A DNA stretch of 30,174 nt from NCBI GenBank assembly GCA_035510795.1, contig DATKGL010000006.1, positions 1 through 30,174 of the forward strand, read 5' to 3'. The position numbers were made by a program, and so were the translations under genes. The notes beneath the pieces were generated by a model that made no database searches, was not told where the DNA came from, and saw only the letters and a program-made list of their open reading frames with translations. Every line of letters begins with the position of its first letter. Position 1 is the first letter of the stretch. This document shows positions 1 to 7,850 of the stretch, one piece after another. This DNA is from DATKGL01 sp035510795 (GTDB lineage Bacteria; Patescibacteriota; Saccharimonadia; Saccharimonadales; UBA4665).

Positions 1-777
1 CATACCCGCCTGCTGCGAACTCCGCTGTTGGCAGCGATCAGACTTAATCGCGGTTCCAATATAAGTTGGTTATCGGCGATTGGTTTGACTGCCTTCTTTT
101 ACGGGATGATGTCAAAAGGGGCTGCCCAAGCATTTAGTCAATCCGCCAAAACCGAACGGCTTATTAGCAAGATAGCCCACATCCCGAAGATCAGTGAAGT
201 ATCGGCTTTTATGGGTATAATATTCTTCCTTATCATGACACTGGCCATGTTTTACGCCTCTACGGCTGCCGGCCGAATCCGCGACGATGAAGCTCAAGGT
301 TATTTGGATAATTTTCTGGTGCGCCCAGTCAGCCGGATGCGCTGGCTCTGGGGACGAATACTGCTATTCACAGCGGTGGTTATTATTGCCGGCTTGCTCA
401 GCGGTATAGCAACTTGGGTTGGCCAAGCTTCTCAGCACAGCGGTATGCCATTTCATACTTTGCTGTTGGCCGGAATTAACGCCATGACACCGGTGGTGTT
501 TATTTTTGGTCTGGGAGTATTTGTTTTCGGTCTGCTGCCGCGGCTGACGAACATCTTGACCTACAGCGCAATTGGCTGGTCGTTTTTAGTCGTTATGCTC
601 GGCTCCGGTCTAAACTTTAACCACTGGCTGATGGATACTTCGATTTTGCACCAGGTAACATTTGCCCCGGCTGTCAGCCCCAACTGGACAGTTGATTTAG
701 TTCTAGTAATCCTAAGCTTAGCGCTATGCGTAATCGGCAGCTTCAGGTTCAAAACCCGCGACCTGCAGAATGAGTAG
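1..777 (+). CDS. ABC-2 type exporter permease, 5' truncated by the window edge
   Basis: The frame is open to base 1, so the TTG at 28 is probably not the true start; 258 residues are visible and the N-terminus lies outside. About six hydrophobic segments can be seen (roughly residues 20-40, 67-88, 121-142, 155-180, 186-205 and 232-250). The arginine-rich N-terminal segment before the first helix and the middle part reading GRIRDDEAQGYLDNFLVRPV, where subunits of these exporters have a cytoplasmic loop, resemble actinobacterial-type ABC-2 permeases (the polyketide/antibiotic exporter group). Such a permease would work with an ATPase, expected upstream outside the window. The substrate cannot be told. 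It converges with the redox operon, with only 4 bases between the two stop codons. Confidence 0.75.
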   Translation, partial: HTRLLRTPLLAAIRLNRGSNISWLSAIGLTAFFYGMMSKGAAQAFSQSAKTERLISKIAHIPKISEVSAFMGIIFFLIMTLAMFYASTAAGRIRDDEAQGYLDNFLVRPVSRMRWLWGRILLFTAVVIIAGLLSGIATWVGQASQHSGMPFHTLLLAGINAMTPVVFIFGLGVFVFGLLPRLTNILTYSAIGWSFLVVMLGSGLNFNHWLMDTSILHQVTFAPAVSPNWTVDLVLVILSLALCVIGSFRFKTRDLQNE

Positions 778-781
778 CAAT

Positions 782-2302
782 CTAGCTATAACCGGGGAAG
801 AAATCCACCTTGATCTGGTGGCGCTGGACACCGATACTGGTTAATAGTGCCCTCACATCATTAACCATCGGCTGGGTGCCCGAGATATAAAATACTCGTT
901 CCTTATAATCGGGTACTGTTTCGTTTATTAGTTCTTTGCTAATTCGCCCGCTGCGGGCATTGGGCTGGCTGGCTTCATTTTTATCATTCGTGAGCACATA
1001 TATGGTATTGAGACCAATCGACCGTCTGGCTTGTTCGAATATCTCTTTATAGGCAATGTCGTTTGCGGTTTTAGCTGAATAAAGTAAGGTTATCGGCCGG
1101 GACTCTTGTTTATCAATCAAATATTTGGCCATGCTGCGGAAAGGAGTGATGCCGATGCCGCCGGCAATAAATACAACTTTCTGGTTTGTCCGTTTCGGCA
1201 GGATGAAATCTCCGGCAATTTGCGAGGCGACAACCGGCGTATTCTTGTCCATATCAATCAGGGCTTCCTTGAAGCTGCTGCCTTTTTCGTAAAACTTAAC
1301 GCCTATCCTGAGATCGGGCTCAGTCGGAGATGAAGCCAGGGTAAAATAGCGGCGGTTTCCCCGGCTATCACTATGGTCGTGCGGCAGCGTCCATTCCATA
1401 TACTGCCCAGGCTGATAGGTAAACTTGCTGTTAATGCTAAAAACAAAATCAGCGGTATCGTTAGCAATTTTTAATTTTTCCTTTAATACCGGGAAAAGTT
1501 TGATTTTGGGACTGATCAGATAAGAAAATAGATTGCCGGCCACCAGAGCCAGTTCCGGCGTCGAGTACAGGCTCAGCAAATGAACCTGGGGCGGCAACAA
1601 TACTCCGACCAGGGCAGCATACCAAGTCTGACCTTTGGCGGCCGGCGGCGAAGTCAGTGGTTCAGTCAGCATAACGAAACCGAGGAAAAACAACGGTGAA
1701 CCCAATAGCAAATTGTGCAAACTGGCAGCAACGGAGGCGTGGGATATAACCGAAAAAACAACCGTTGCGGCAGCAGCCGACAGAAAGAAAGTCAGGACCA
1801 TTCTGCCGCGCTGAATCTTTCTGGCAAGAAGCACACCGCCGACCAGAACAAAAGGCAGCATAGCCGCTGCTCCAACCCACCAGCTGGCACTTTGGCGGGG
1901 CCCCAGTGCCGTCAAGACAACCGCGATGGCAGCTGGGTTAAAGATATGCTTTTTCTTAATCGTCAAAGTGTATTTTGAGGCCATTGCCAGTCCGGCGGCG
2001 GCCAGCAGAAATGTTATGCCAAAACCGGTTGGGTTAGGTGTAATGATTAGGGCTAAAATCAAACCCGTAATAACAGATGATTCGCTATTTTCCGGCGCCC
2101 GAAAGACCCGGGCGAATATTTTATTAACTGTCCAACAAGCAATTACCAGGATGAGTGTTGAGATAATTATGTATAGCGGCTTAAAATGAAGACTGCCAAA
2201 AATGCTCAGCCCGACTGCCGCCAAGATTAATGCCAACAGATAATACATTACCAAACGGTACATAGTAAATTTGCCGGCTAAATAATCGATCGCTCTAAGC
2301 AT
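782..2302 (-). CDS. NqrB/RnfD-like membrane protein fused to an FAD/NAD(P)H oxidoreductase domain
   Basis: From the ATG at 2302 (506 residues) the first ~265 residues are hydrophobic and carry landmarks of the NQR2/RnfD/RnfE family: ITGLILAL (78-85), HIFNPA (119-124) and TEPLTSPP (213-220). The C-terminal half is a ferredoxin-NADP reductase fold: the FAD-binding RRYFTLASS (317-325), the nucleotide-binding GGIGITP (381-387), SGTQPM (474-479) where relatives often have CGPxxM, and a terminal VDFFPGY. Inferred role: the cytosolic reductase domain takes electrons from NAD(P)H and passes them through the membrane part to the FMN protein of the same operon. No SGAT covalent-flavin motif is visible in this protein. 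The chosen ATG overlaps the apbE stop by 8 bases (ATGCTTAG); an earlier in-frame ATG at 2344 is possible but overlaps apbE by 50 bases. Confidence 0.85.
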   Translation of the reverse strand: MLRAIDYLAGKFTMYRLVMYYLLALILAAVGLSIFGSLHFKPLYIIISTLILVIACWTVNKIFARVFRAPENSESSVITGLILALIITPNPTGFGITFLLAAAGLAMASKYTLTIKKKHIFNPAAIAVVLTALGPRQSASWWVGAAAMLPFVLVGGVLLARKIQRGRMVLTFFLSAAAATVVFSVISHASVAASLHNLLLGSPLFFLGFVMLTEPLTSPPAAKGQTWYAALVGVLLPPQVHLLSLYSTPELALVAGNLFSYLISPKIKLFPVLKEKLKIANDTADFVFSINSKFTYQPGQYMEWTLPHDHSDSRGNRRYFTLASSPTEPDLRIGVKFYEKGSSFKEALIDMDKNTPVVASQIAGDFILPKRTNQKVVFIAGGIGITPFRSMAKYLIDKQESRPITLLYSAKTANDIAYKEIFEQARRSIGLNTIYVLTNDKNEASQPNARSGRISKELINETVPDYKERVFYISGTQPMVNDVRALLTSIGVQRHQIKVDFFPGYS

Positions 2303-3038
2303 TATTGACCACATATCTGTTAAAGCCACTGGTATATGTTGCAATTTTATTGCTGTCTACCATGTAGCCTTCCAGACCGGCAACTGATTCGATAAAGGCA
2401 ATGCCGTTTTTGCCCATCGCAAATGCCGCCGTGGCGTAGCGGTCAGCCTCATAAACATTGCTACCGATGACACTCAAGCTTTTGACGCCATCTACCCGGC
2501 TGCTACGATTATGCGGATTATAAATATGCTGCCCCCTAATATAGGTACCCGAAGTCGCTATGCCCTTACCGTTAAGGGTTATTACTTTAATGATCTCCTT
2601 CAGATTAAACGGACTACGAATCCCGATTACCCATTGCGCTTTATCGGCATTTGTTCCATGTACTTGGATATCGCCGCCGGCCTCAATATAGAAATCGGCC
2701 ACACCCTTATCTAGTAGCAACTTTGCAGCATTATTAATCGCCCAGCCCTTAACCAGACCTGACGGATCAATTTTGCCGTTATGGACAATGTCAAAATAGC
2801 CGTTGCTTAGTTTTTTGGTTTGCTCGCATAGATCCATGACCTGCCTCATCTCTTTGCTCCATTGGTCTGCCGGTAGCCCATGGTTAATTTTTGTTATTTC
2901 GCTGGCCGGTTTGTAGGTACTGAATTTTTTATCGACATTTACGAAATAATTGAAAACGTCATCGATCACTCGAGCACGGCTATCATCAACAATCTCAACG
3001 GTAATTGGCATACCCATAATGATTTTTGTCTGCTTCAT
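2295..3038 (-). CDS. apbE: FAD:protein FMN transferase (ApbE family)
   Basis: ApbE enzymes attach FMN from FAD through a phosphoester bond to Thr/Ser in target proteins. Family motifs are present: DPSGLVKGWAI (91-101), AGGDI (120-124), ATSG (161-164) and the metal/FAD-binding EADRYATAAFAMG (197-209). At 247 residues it is shorter than usual ApbE lipoproteins (around 300 or more), because the catalytic domain begins almost at residue 1; no signal peptide or lipobox is visible. An in-frame TAA lies only 9 bases upstream of the ATG, so a longer N-terminus is ruled out. The ATG overlaps the stop of the FMN-binding gene by one base (TAATG), which indicates translational coupling. The obvious substrate is that neighbour's SGAT threonine. 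Confidence 0.9.
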   Translation of the reverse strand: MKQTKIIMGMPITVEIVDDSRARVIDDVFNYFVNVDKKFSTYKPASEITKINHGLPADQWSKEMRQVMDLCEQTKKLSNGYFDIVHNGKIDPSGLVKGWAINNAAKLLLDKGVADFYIEAGGDIQVHGTNADKAQWVIGIRSPFNLKEIIKVITLNGKGIATSGTYIRGQHIYNPHNRSSRVDGVKSLSVIGSNVYEADRYATAAFAMGKNGIAFIESVAGLEGYMVDSNKIATYTSGFNRYVVNNA

Positions 3039-3532
3039 TACAGATTAGCCTGCGACAAGGCGTTAGCCAGCGATTGAGTAAAGGCTTGCGAGGTAAATGT
3101 GGCGCCGGAAATCAGCTGAACCTTGGAAGATTGAGCTTGAATTGCTTCCTGCTGAAGGTAGGGGATGGCCTGTTGATTAATCAGCACTGACGTGGAATGA
3201 GTATTGGGATACTGGAGAAATTTTACGGCCGTTAATTTGCCACCGGAAATCGTCGCTTCGACTTGGACATTTCCGTAGTAAGCGTTGGCAACGGAGCCGG
3301 TATAATTACCGTCTTTATACTGCGCTGAGGGTGAAGTTGAGCCACTACCGGAAGAAGCTCCGTTAGAAGCGCCAGAGGAAGTATTGGAGCTAGAACCAGC
3401 CGAAGAACTGGCCGACGAAGTATTGACAGCTAGCGACGACGGGCGAGTTAAGACCGGCGATTTATGACGGATCCCGAGGCTGTAGAGAATAAAAACTCCA
3501 GCGATAGCCAATGCAATGATAAACTTCTTCAT
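3038..3532 (-). CDS. Membrane-anchored FMN-binding domain protein (RnfG/NqrC-like), predicted flavinylated
   Basis: 164 residues: a single N-terminal membrane segment (about 4-20), a Ser/Gly/Ala-rich linker (about 38-70), then an FMN_bind domain (72-164). The domain contains SGAT (142-145) followed by FTS, the flavinylation motif of RnfG/NqrC relatives, so Thr145 is the expected covalent FMN site. Topology predicts the domain lies outside the membrane. It is the first gene of the operon FMN-binding protein - apbE - NqrB/RnfD-reductase fusion. This suggests it receives electrons from the fusion protein and passes them to an extracellular or membrane acceptor; the acceptor is unknown. No clear Shine-Dalgarno sequence precedes the ATG. 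Confidence 0.88.
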   Translation of the reverse strand: MKKFIIALAIAGVFILYSLGIRHKSPVLTRPSSLAVNTSSASSSAGSSSNTSSGASNGASSGSGSTSPSAQYKDGNYTGSVANAYYGNVQVEATISGGKLTAVKFLQYPNTHSTSVLINQQAIPYLQQEAIQAQSSKVQLISGATFTSQAFTQSLANALSQANL

Positions 3533-3605
3533 GTTCGTAGTTTCGATTCTTTCAACTGTAGTTATTGTTGATAAATAATCTCATGTCTTGCTGTAGAAAT
3601 GCTGA

Positions 3606-3632
3606 CGTGATCTTAAAATCAGTTTTATCACG
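3606..3632. promoter_or_regulatory. Inverted repeat CGTGAT-N15-ATCACG between divergent operons
   Basis: Perfect 6-base half-sites at 3606-3611 and 3627-3632 lie in the 198-base region between the flavin redox operon and the dockerin/cohesin operon. The spacing of half-site centres (21 bases, about two helical turns) would suit a dimeric regulator. This is a visual find only; short palindromes occur by chance. Confidence 0.25.
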
Positions 3633-3679
3633 CAGGATATTGGCAGCCATGAGCTACAGGGATATTCCCTCCTATGTAT

Positions 3680-3685
3680 TATAAT
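3680..3685 (+). promoter_or_regulatory. Candidate -10 box (TATAAT) for the dockerin/cohesin operon
   Basis: A consensus TATAAT lies 45 bases upstream of the ATG at 3731 in an AT-rich stretch. No -35 box at normal spacing is visible, so the call rests on the -10 match alone. Confidence 0.35.
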
Positions 3686-3730
3686 AAACGTAGACATTTT
3701 TAATAATCTGCTTTACCAACAGCAAACAAT

Positions 3731-6097
3731 ATGCCAAAACTGAATTTCGCTGCTGCCCACCGAAGACAACACCCAAACCTGAGAAGAGGCCTGGCTATAC
3801 TGACGCTAGCGTTGGTTCTGGCCGGTTTATCAACACTCAGATTCCCCGGCACAGTCCGGGCGGCCGGCTGCACCATACCGGACCCTGACTATGGCACGGA
3901 TACATTGACTCTCGATGTGCCGGCGGCAACAACCTACAATATCTGGGTCAGAATGGAGGCGCCAGCGACAACCAGCGACTCGATTTTATTGCAGGTCGAC
4001 GGGACTACTTGTTACAGTGTCGGCGGCAATTCTTCGATGACACTGAATGACTGGGAATGGGTCGATTACCAAAACGGCAGCACGTCAGATGTCATGCAGG
4101 CGACATTGTCAACCGGCGACCACACGCTTGAGTTTATCGGCTCCGAAACCGGTGTCGGCGTGGATGAAGTTCTGCTGATCAGCGATCCTACATGCGTCCC
4201 GACCGGTACGGGCACAAACTGCACCCAGCCGATTCCGGTAACGGTGCCGTTTTTCCTGCAATCCGGCGGGCAGGGTTTTACCGACTCCCAGAATAATGTC
4301 TGGCAAGCCGATCAGTATTACTCACAAAATGGTCCATATGGCTCAGGCGGAACTACCGGTGGTGATGGTACGACCTGTACAACCACCGGCCCAAACGAGA
4401 ACTGCACCGCCAACACCATAACCGGAACAACCAATTCCCGAGCCTTCCAATACGAACGTTGGGGTAATTTTCAATATGATATTCCGGTCAATAACGGCAG
4501 CTATATAGTTGTTTTAAATTTCGCGGAGATTAACCCAGGCAGCGGGACGAGGGAGTTTAATGTCAGTTTGGAGGGGAACTCGGTGCTAACAAACTTCAAT
4601 GTCGGCAGCACCGTCGGCAATTACACGGCCGACGAGCAGGCCTTTCCGGTAACCATTTCTGACGGCAACTTAAATATTACGTTTACGTCAATAAACGGCG
4701 AGAATGAAGCTAAGGTTGATTCGATTGAAATCCTACCCAACAATCCGCCGGCGATTGAGTGGTCAGCCCCAGCCAGTGGTGCTGCCGTTAGCGGCAGTTC
4801 GGTACCGCTAACGGCAGTTACCAGTGACCCCGTCGGCATTAAAAATGTTTCTTACACCGTCAACGGCAACAGTGTCGGCACGGTTAGCTCCAGCCCCTAC
4901 ACGCTTGACTGGGATTCAACCTCAGTCGTTGACGGCAACTACACTATTGTCGCTAAAGCCACCGATGAGGCCGGTCTGACAGCTACTGCCAGCGAAAACA
5001 TTACAGTGGCCAATAACGTCTGTAGCAGCTCGCCAACCGACCCCAGTAACCTTACCGATACCGACAGCACTCCGCTGCCGGCCAATAAAGTTGATTTATC
5101 CTGGACCGGCAGCCAAGCCGGGCTAAACTGTACCCTGGCCGGATATCATATTTACCGCAACGGTTCGCTACTAAACTCAACCACCAGCACATCATATTCA
5201 GACACGACAGTATCAGCCAGCACATCTTACACATACAAAGTTGAAGCCTACGACACCAGCGGCGATGTCAGCAACCTGATTCCTTCGTCAGGCCTATCTG
5301 TCACGACCGGACCCAGTTGCAGCGATGGCAGTGGCAGTCCGACAAAACCGGTCGGGTTAGCTGAAACCGGCGACAGCTACACCACCATCACCATGTCGTG
5401 GTCAGCCAGCAGCGACAGTGACGGCTGCACCCTGTCCGGCTATCACGTCTACCGCAACAGCAGCTACATCGGCGACAGTATCGGTACCAACACTTCTTAC
5501 TCTGACAGCGGGCTCGACAGCGGAACCAGTTACAGCTATTACGTTGTCGCTTACGATAGCGGCGGCAATGTTTCCGCCAACTCGACTGCTGATAACATGA
5601 CCACCGAAACCGATGTAGTCGCGCCGACCATCCCGACAAACTTCACCGGCATTTCAGAAAGTGATTCCAGCATCAGCTTAAGCTGGGGAGCCAGCACCGA
5701 TCTGCCCGATCCCGGAGCTGTCGGGATGGGCGGCTATTACATTTACAAAAATGGTTCTTCCTCTCCAACTTATACTGTCAGTGCTTCCGCCACCAGCTAT
5801 ACTGACAGCTCAGGGATCAGCCCGTCGACAACCTATTCATACACTATCGCCGCCTATGATAAAAATGGCAACATCAGCGCTCAAACATCGGCAATTAATG
5901 TCAAAAGCGGGTCGACATACCTGGTAGATGGAGATTTAAACGGCGATGGCAAGGTAAATATTTTTGATCTGAGCATCATGCTTGATTTCTGGGGCAGCAC
6001 AACTGCTACGCCCGCCCAGGGGCAACTTACTGGTATCGGCGCCGTTGGTATTACAGATCTTTCAATAATGTTAGCGCACTGGACAGGAGGCGCCTAA
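3731..6097 (+). CDS. Secreted multidomain surface protein with carbohydrate-binding-like, malectin-like, FN3 and dockerin domains
   Basis: 788 residues. A signal peptide (hydrophobic 21-36, likely cleavage near VRA-AG around residue 44) is followed by a beta-sandwich region ending VDEVLLI (about 46-155, CBM6/35-like), a malectin-like domain (about 168-338, ending KVDSIEIL), an Ig-like domain (about 340-432) and three FN3-like domains (about 434-530, 533-628, 632-732) with the repeated core GYHIYRNG / GYHVYRN / GYYIYKNG. The C-terminal ~54 residues form a dockerin-like module: DLNGDGKVNIFDLSIMLDFW is a textbook calcium loop plus helix, while the second repeat (QLTGIGAVGITDLSIML) keeps the helix but has lost most acidic ligands. 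No catalytic domain is evident, so a sugar-binding or adhesion role is more likely than hydrolysis. The next gene encodes a cohesin-like anchor. Confidence 0.85.
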   Translation: MPKLNFAAAHRRQHPNLRRGLAILTLALVLAGLSTLRFPGTVRAAGCTIPDPDYGTDTLTLDVPAATTYNIWVRMEAPATTSDSILLQVDGTTCYSVGGNSSMTLNDWEWVDYQNGSTSDVMQATLSTGDHTLEFIGSETGVGVDEVLLISDPTCVPTGTGTNCTQPIPVTVPFFLQSGGQGFTDSQNNVWQADQYYSQNGPYGSGGTTGGDGTTCTTTGPNENCTANTITGTTNSRAFQYERWGNFQYDIPVNNGSYIVVLNFAEINPGSGTREFNVSLEGNSVLTNFNVGSTVGNYTADEQAFPVTISDGNLNITFTSINGENEAKVDSIEILPNNPPAIEWSAPASGAAVSGSSVPLTAVTSDPVGIKNVSYTVNGNSVGTVSSSPYTLDWDSTSVVDGNYTIVAKATDEAGLTATASENITVANNVCSSSPTDPSNLTDTDSTPLPANKVDLSWTGSQAGLNCTLAGYHIYRNGSLLNSTTSTSYSDTTVSASTSYTYKVEAYDTSGDVSNLIPSSGLSVTTGPSCSDGSGSPTKPVGLAETGDSYTTITMSWSASSDSDGCTLSGYHVYRNSSYIGDSIGTNTSYSDSGLDSGTSYSYYVVAYDSGGNVSANSTADNMTTETDVVAPTIPTNFTGISESDSSISLSWGASTDLPDPGAVGMGGYYIYKNGSSSPTYTVSASATSYTDSSGISPSTTYSYTIAAYDKNGNISAQTSAINVKSGSTYLVDGDLNGDGKVNIFDLSIMLDFWGSTTATPAQGQLTGIGAVGITDLSIMLAHWTGGA
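6085..6090 (+). promoter_or_regulatory. Strong Shine-Dalgarno (AGGAGG) for the cohesin-like gene
   Basis: AGGAGG lies inside the last codons of the dockerin gene, 8 bases before the ATG at 6099. With the stop at 6095-6097 this supports coupled translation of the two proteins and fixes the start of the second gene. Confidence 0.75.
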
Positions 6098-6098
6098 A

Positions 6099-7232
6099 AT
6101 GTGCTCGACTCGACGACTATATTCAGATCATAAATCCGGCAGGATTACCTCATTTTACATAGTGCTAATAGCGACGGGGCTGAGCCTAACTTTGTTTGGC
6201 GCTTTCGGCCAAAGACAAACAATTGGTGCCGTTGGCCTCAGTTCGTCAGCTCTACTTTACCTGAGTCCAACGAATTCTACCCTCAAAGTCGGTGACAGTT
6301 TTACGATGTCTGTGCGTGAAAACAGTGGCTATAACCCTGTTAATGCTGTTCAGGCTATAATTACGTATCCGCAAAACCTGCTTCAACTTGACTCATTTAG
6401 TACTTCCGGTAGCGCTTTTAACATTAATGCCAATTCAGCGGCGGAAGGAAATGTAGTTACCATTGACGTCGGCTCCATCAAATCGCTGACTGAAGACCAA
6501 TTAGTGGCAAACCTAATTTTTCAGGTAATCAGCAATGGTAATGCTTCGCCATCCCTGGCCCCGGTTTGTAAATCCTCAACAACCATTAATTGTAGCGCCA
6601 TCATTAACAGCACTAATGCTATAAACATTGCCCTCGTCGACCCTAATATAAGTCCGATCTACGTTCTTCAGCCGGCTGGCAACGAAAACACTTTCACCAT
6701 AACTAATCTGGTCACTTCTCCACCCGGCTCTCAAATAACTTTTAAGACCTCAATAACACCTTCCGGAAGAGTAATCCCCAGTATTGCCTCAGACAATGCC
6801 ACCATTAAAGTTGGCGTGCCAATAGCCATTCAACCGGCTACTATTCAGGAACAAGGTGTCAAACAGGTTAATTATTATCTCAACAATAAATTGGTCTATA
6901 CTTCGCAAACGCCGCCCTTTACTTATCACCTAAACACCACAAAACTTCTCAACGGCAGATACAGTCTAACATCGAAGATCATTTATCTCACCGGACAAAC
7001 TAAAACCTCTAGCCAGATTCTGGCCGTCAGTAACCCGATGTCGTGGTCCCAATTAGAGCTTCAAGTCCGCCATTATTTATGGATATTGCTTCTTATCATA
7101 GTAATTTGCGTGGTAGGGTTTGCCGTGCTCATGTCCGATCGAAAACGAAAACTCCAACCGCCGGTCAAGCAGAAAAAAACCAAAGCAAAACACCAGCCTG
7201 AGCCGGCAATTATTACTCCTCCCCACAGCTAA
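6099..7232 (+). CDS. Membrane-anchored cohesin-like domain protein
   Basis: 377 residues. An N-terminal hydrophobic segment (about 18-42) acts as signal peptide or anchor. It is followed by a cohesin-like beta-sandwich (about 50-170: a KVGDSFTMSV strand, then VNAVQAIITYPQNLLQLDSF, the family's usual 'N-x-V-x-A ... Y-P ... L' pattern), an Ig-like domain (about 225-310), a transmembrane helix (about 325-345) and a Lys/Pro-rich cytosolic tail. Cohesins bind dockerins; the gene directly upstream ends in a dockerin, so the pair probably forms a membrane-tethered complex outside the cell. The cohesin assignment is by pattern only and sequence divergence is large; another CARDB- or Ig-like adhesion fold is the alternative. 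Confidence 0.72.
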   Translation: MCSTRRLYSDHKSGRITSFYIVLIATGLSLTLFGAFGQRQTIGAVGLSSSALLYLSPTNSTLKVGDSFTMSVRENSGYNPVNAVQAIITYPQNLLQLDSFSTSGSAFNINANSAAEGNVVTIDVGSIKSLTEDQLVANLIFQVISNGNASPSLAPVCKSSTTINCSAIINSTNAINIALVDPNISPIYVLQPAGNENTFTITNLVTSPPGSQITFKTSITPSGRVIPSIASDNATIKVGVPIAIQPATIQEQGVKQVNYYLNNKLVYTSQTPPFTYHLNTTKLLNGRYSLTSKIIYLTGQTKTSSQILAVSNPMSWSQLELQVRHYLWILLLIIVICVVGFAVLMSDRKRKLQPPVKQKKTKAKHQPEPAIITPPHS

Positions 7233-7240
7233 ATTTGGGC

Positions 7241-7278
7241 AATAAAAACTCAGGCTATTCAAATACGAATAGCCTGAG
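7241..7278 (-). terminator. Rho-independent terminator of the RRM gene
   Basis: A 12-bp perfect stem (7249-7260 with 7267-7278, loop AAATAC) is followed, on the minus strand, by TTTTTATT. It lies 43 bases past the RRM stop codon. On the plus strand the hairpin is followed by AAAAATTT, so it may also slow transcription from the cohesin operon. Confidence 0.8.
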
Positions 7279-7320
7279 AAAAATTTAGTAACAAATTATT
7301 AGAAATGAATCTGTTTTCTT

Positions 7321-7626
7321 TTAGTAAGATCTGCGGAAATTGTTGTTGCCGCCGCCCCCGCCGCCGGAACGCCTGTCTTCCTGCGGACGAGCCTGATTAA
7401 CTATGATGGAGCGGCCACTGACTTCTTTGCCGTTAAGTTCTTTGATAGCCTCTTGAGCTTCTTTAAGATCGGCCATTTCGACAAAACCAAAACCTTTTGA
7501 TTGACCGCTGTCGCGGTCCTTAATTACAACCGCACTGTCGACTTGCCCGTACTGCGAGAATAGATCTTGTAGTTCTTTATCCGCCACACTGTAGGCCAGA
7601 CCGCCAACATAGAGTTTCATTGCCAT
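7321..7626 (-). CDS. Single-RRM RNA-binding protein with glycine-rich tail
   Basis: A single RNA recognition motif: RNP2 LYVGGL near the N-terminus and RNP1 KGFGFVEM in the middle, then a short Arg/Gly/Asn tail. This is the architecture of bacterial glycine-rich RNA-binding proteins, often cold-induced in cyanobacteria. I chose the ATG at 7626 (protein begins MAMKLYVGG, 101 residues), because AAGG lies 10 bases upstream and the RRM begins there. The longer frame starting at 7671 adds 15 residues unlike the family. The neighbouring DEAD-box helicase hints at a shared role in RNA unfolding, which is inference. Confidence 0.9.
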   Translation of the reverse strand: MAMKLYVGGLAYSVADKELQDLFSQYGQVDSAVVIKDRDSGQSKGFGFVEMADLKEAQEAIKELNGKEVSGRSIIVNQARPQEDRRSGGGGGGNNNFRRSY

Positions 7627-7747
7627 TTTAATAATACCTTTCTTTAATTTAATATCGCCCGCGCTTAACACATTCTAACCGCGACTATACCAAGCCACTT
7701 AGGCAATACTATGACAACGGCAATGCAATAATCACTTGCTTATACTT

Positions 7748-7756
7748 ATTATATCA
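7748..7756 (-). promoter_or_regulatory. Extended -10 promoter element upstream of the RRM gene
   Basis: On the minus strand this reads TGATATAAT, an extended -10 (TGnTATAAT). It would start transcription near 7741, giving a leader of about 115 bases before the RRM ATG. No good -35 is seen, as is common for extended -10 promoters. Confidence 0.45.
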
Positions 7757-7850
7757 CGAATTGGATAATGAGCGCATCAGGATAAACTTATCTGATAATA
7801 GTTAGCTATAACTGTCAAATCAGAGTATACTTAAGGTATAGAAAGAACTT

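Noticed and set aside
3868..3885. Lipobox (RAAGC) in the dockerin protein, making it a lipoprotein
   Set aside because: Position -3 is Ala rather than Leu/Val/Ile, and a type I cleavage site VRA-AG fits the signal peptide as well; the cohesin partner already offers an anchor.
5388..5639. Cys/Arg-rich 83-residue minus-strand frame in the FN3 region
   Set aside because: Its composition is just the complement of Ser/Gly/Asp-repeat codons in the FN3 domains.
7790..7820. Inverted repeat ATCAGGATAA...TTATCTGAT before the unknown gene as a terminator
   Set aside because: The arms need a bulge, there is no T-tract, and it lies at a likely promoter region for the gene at 7851.
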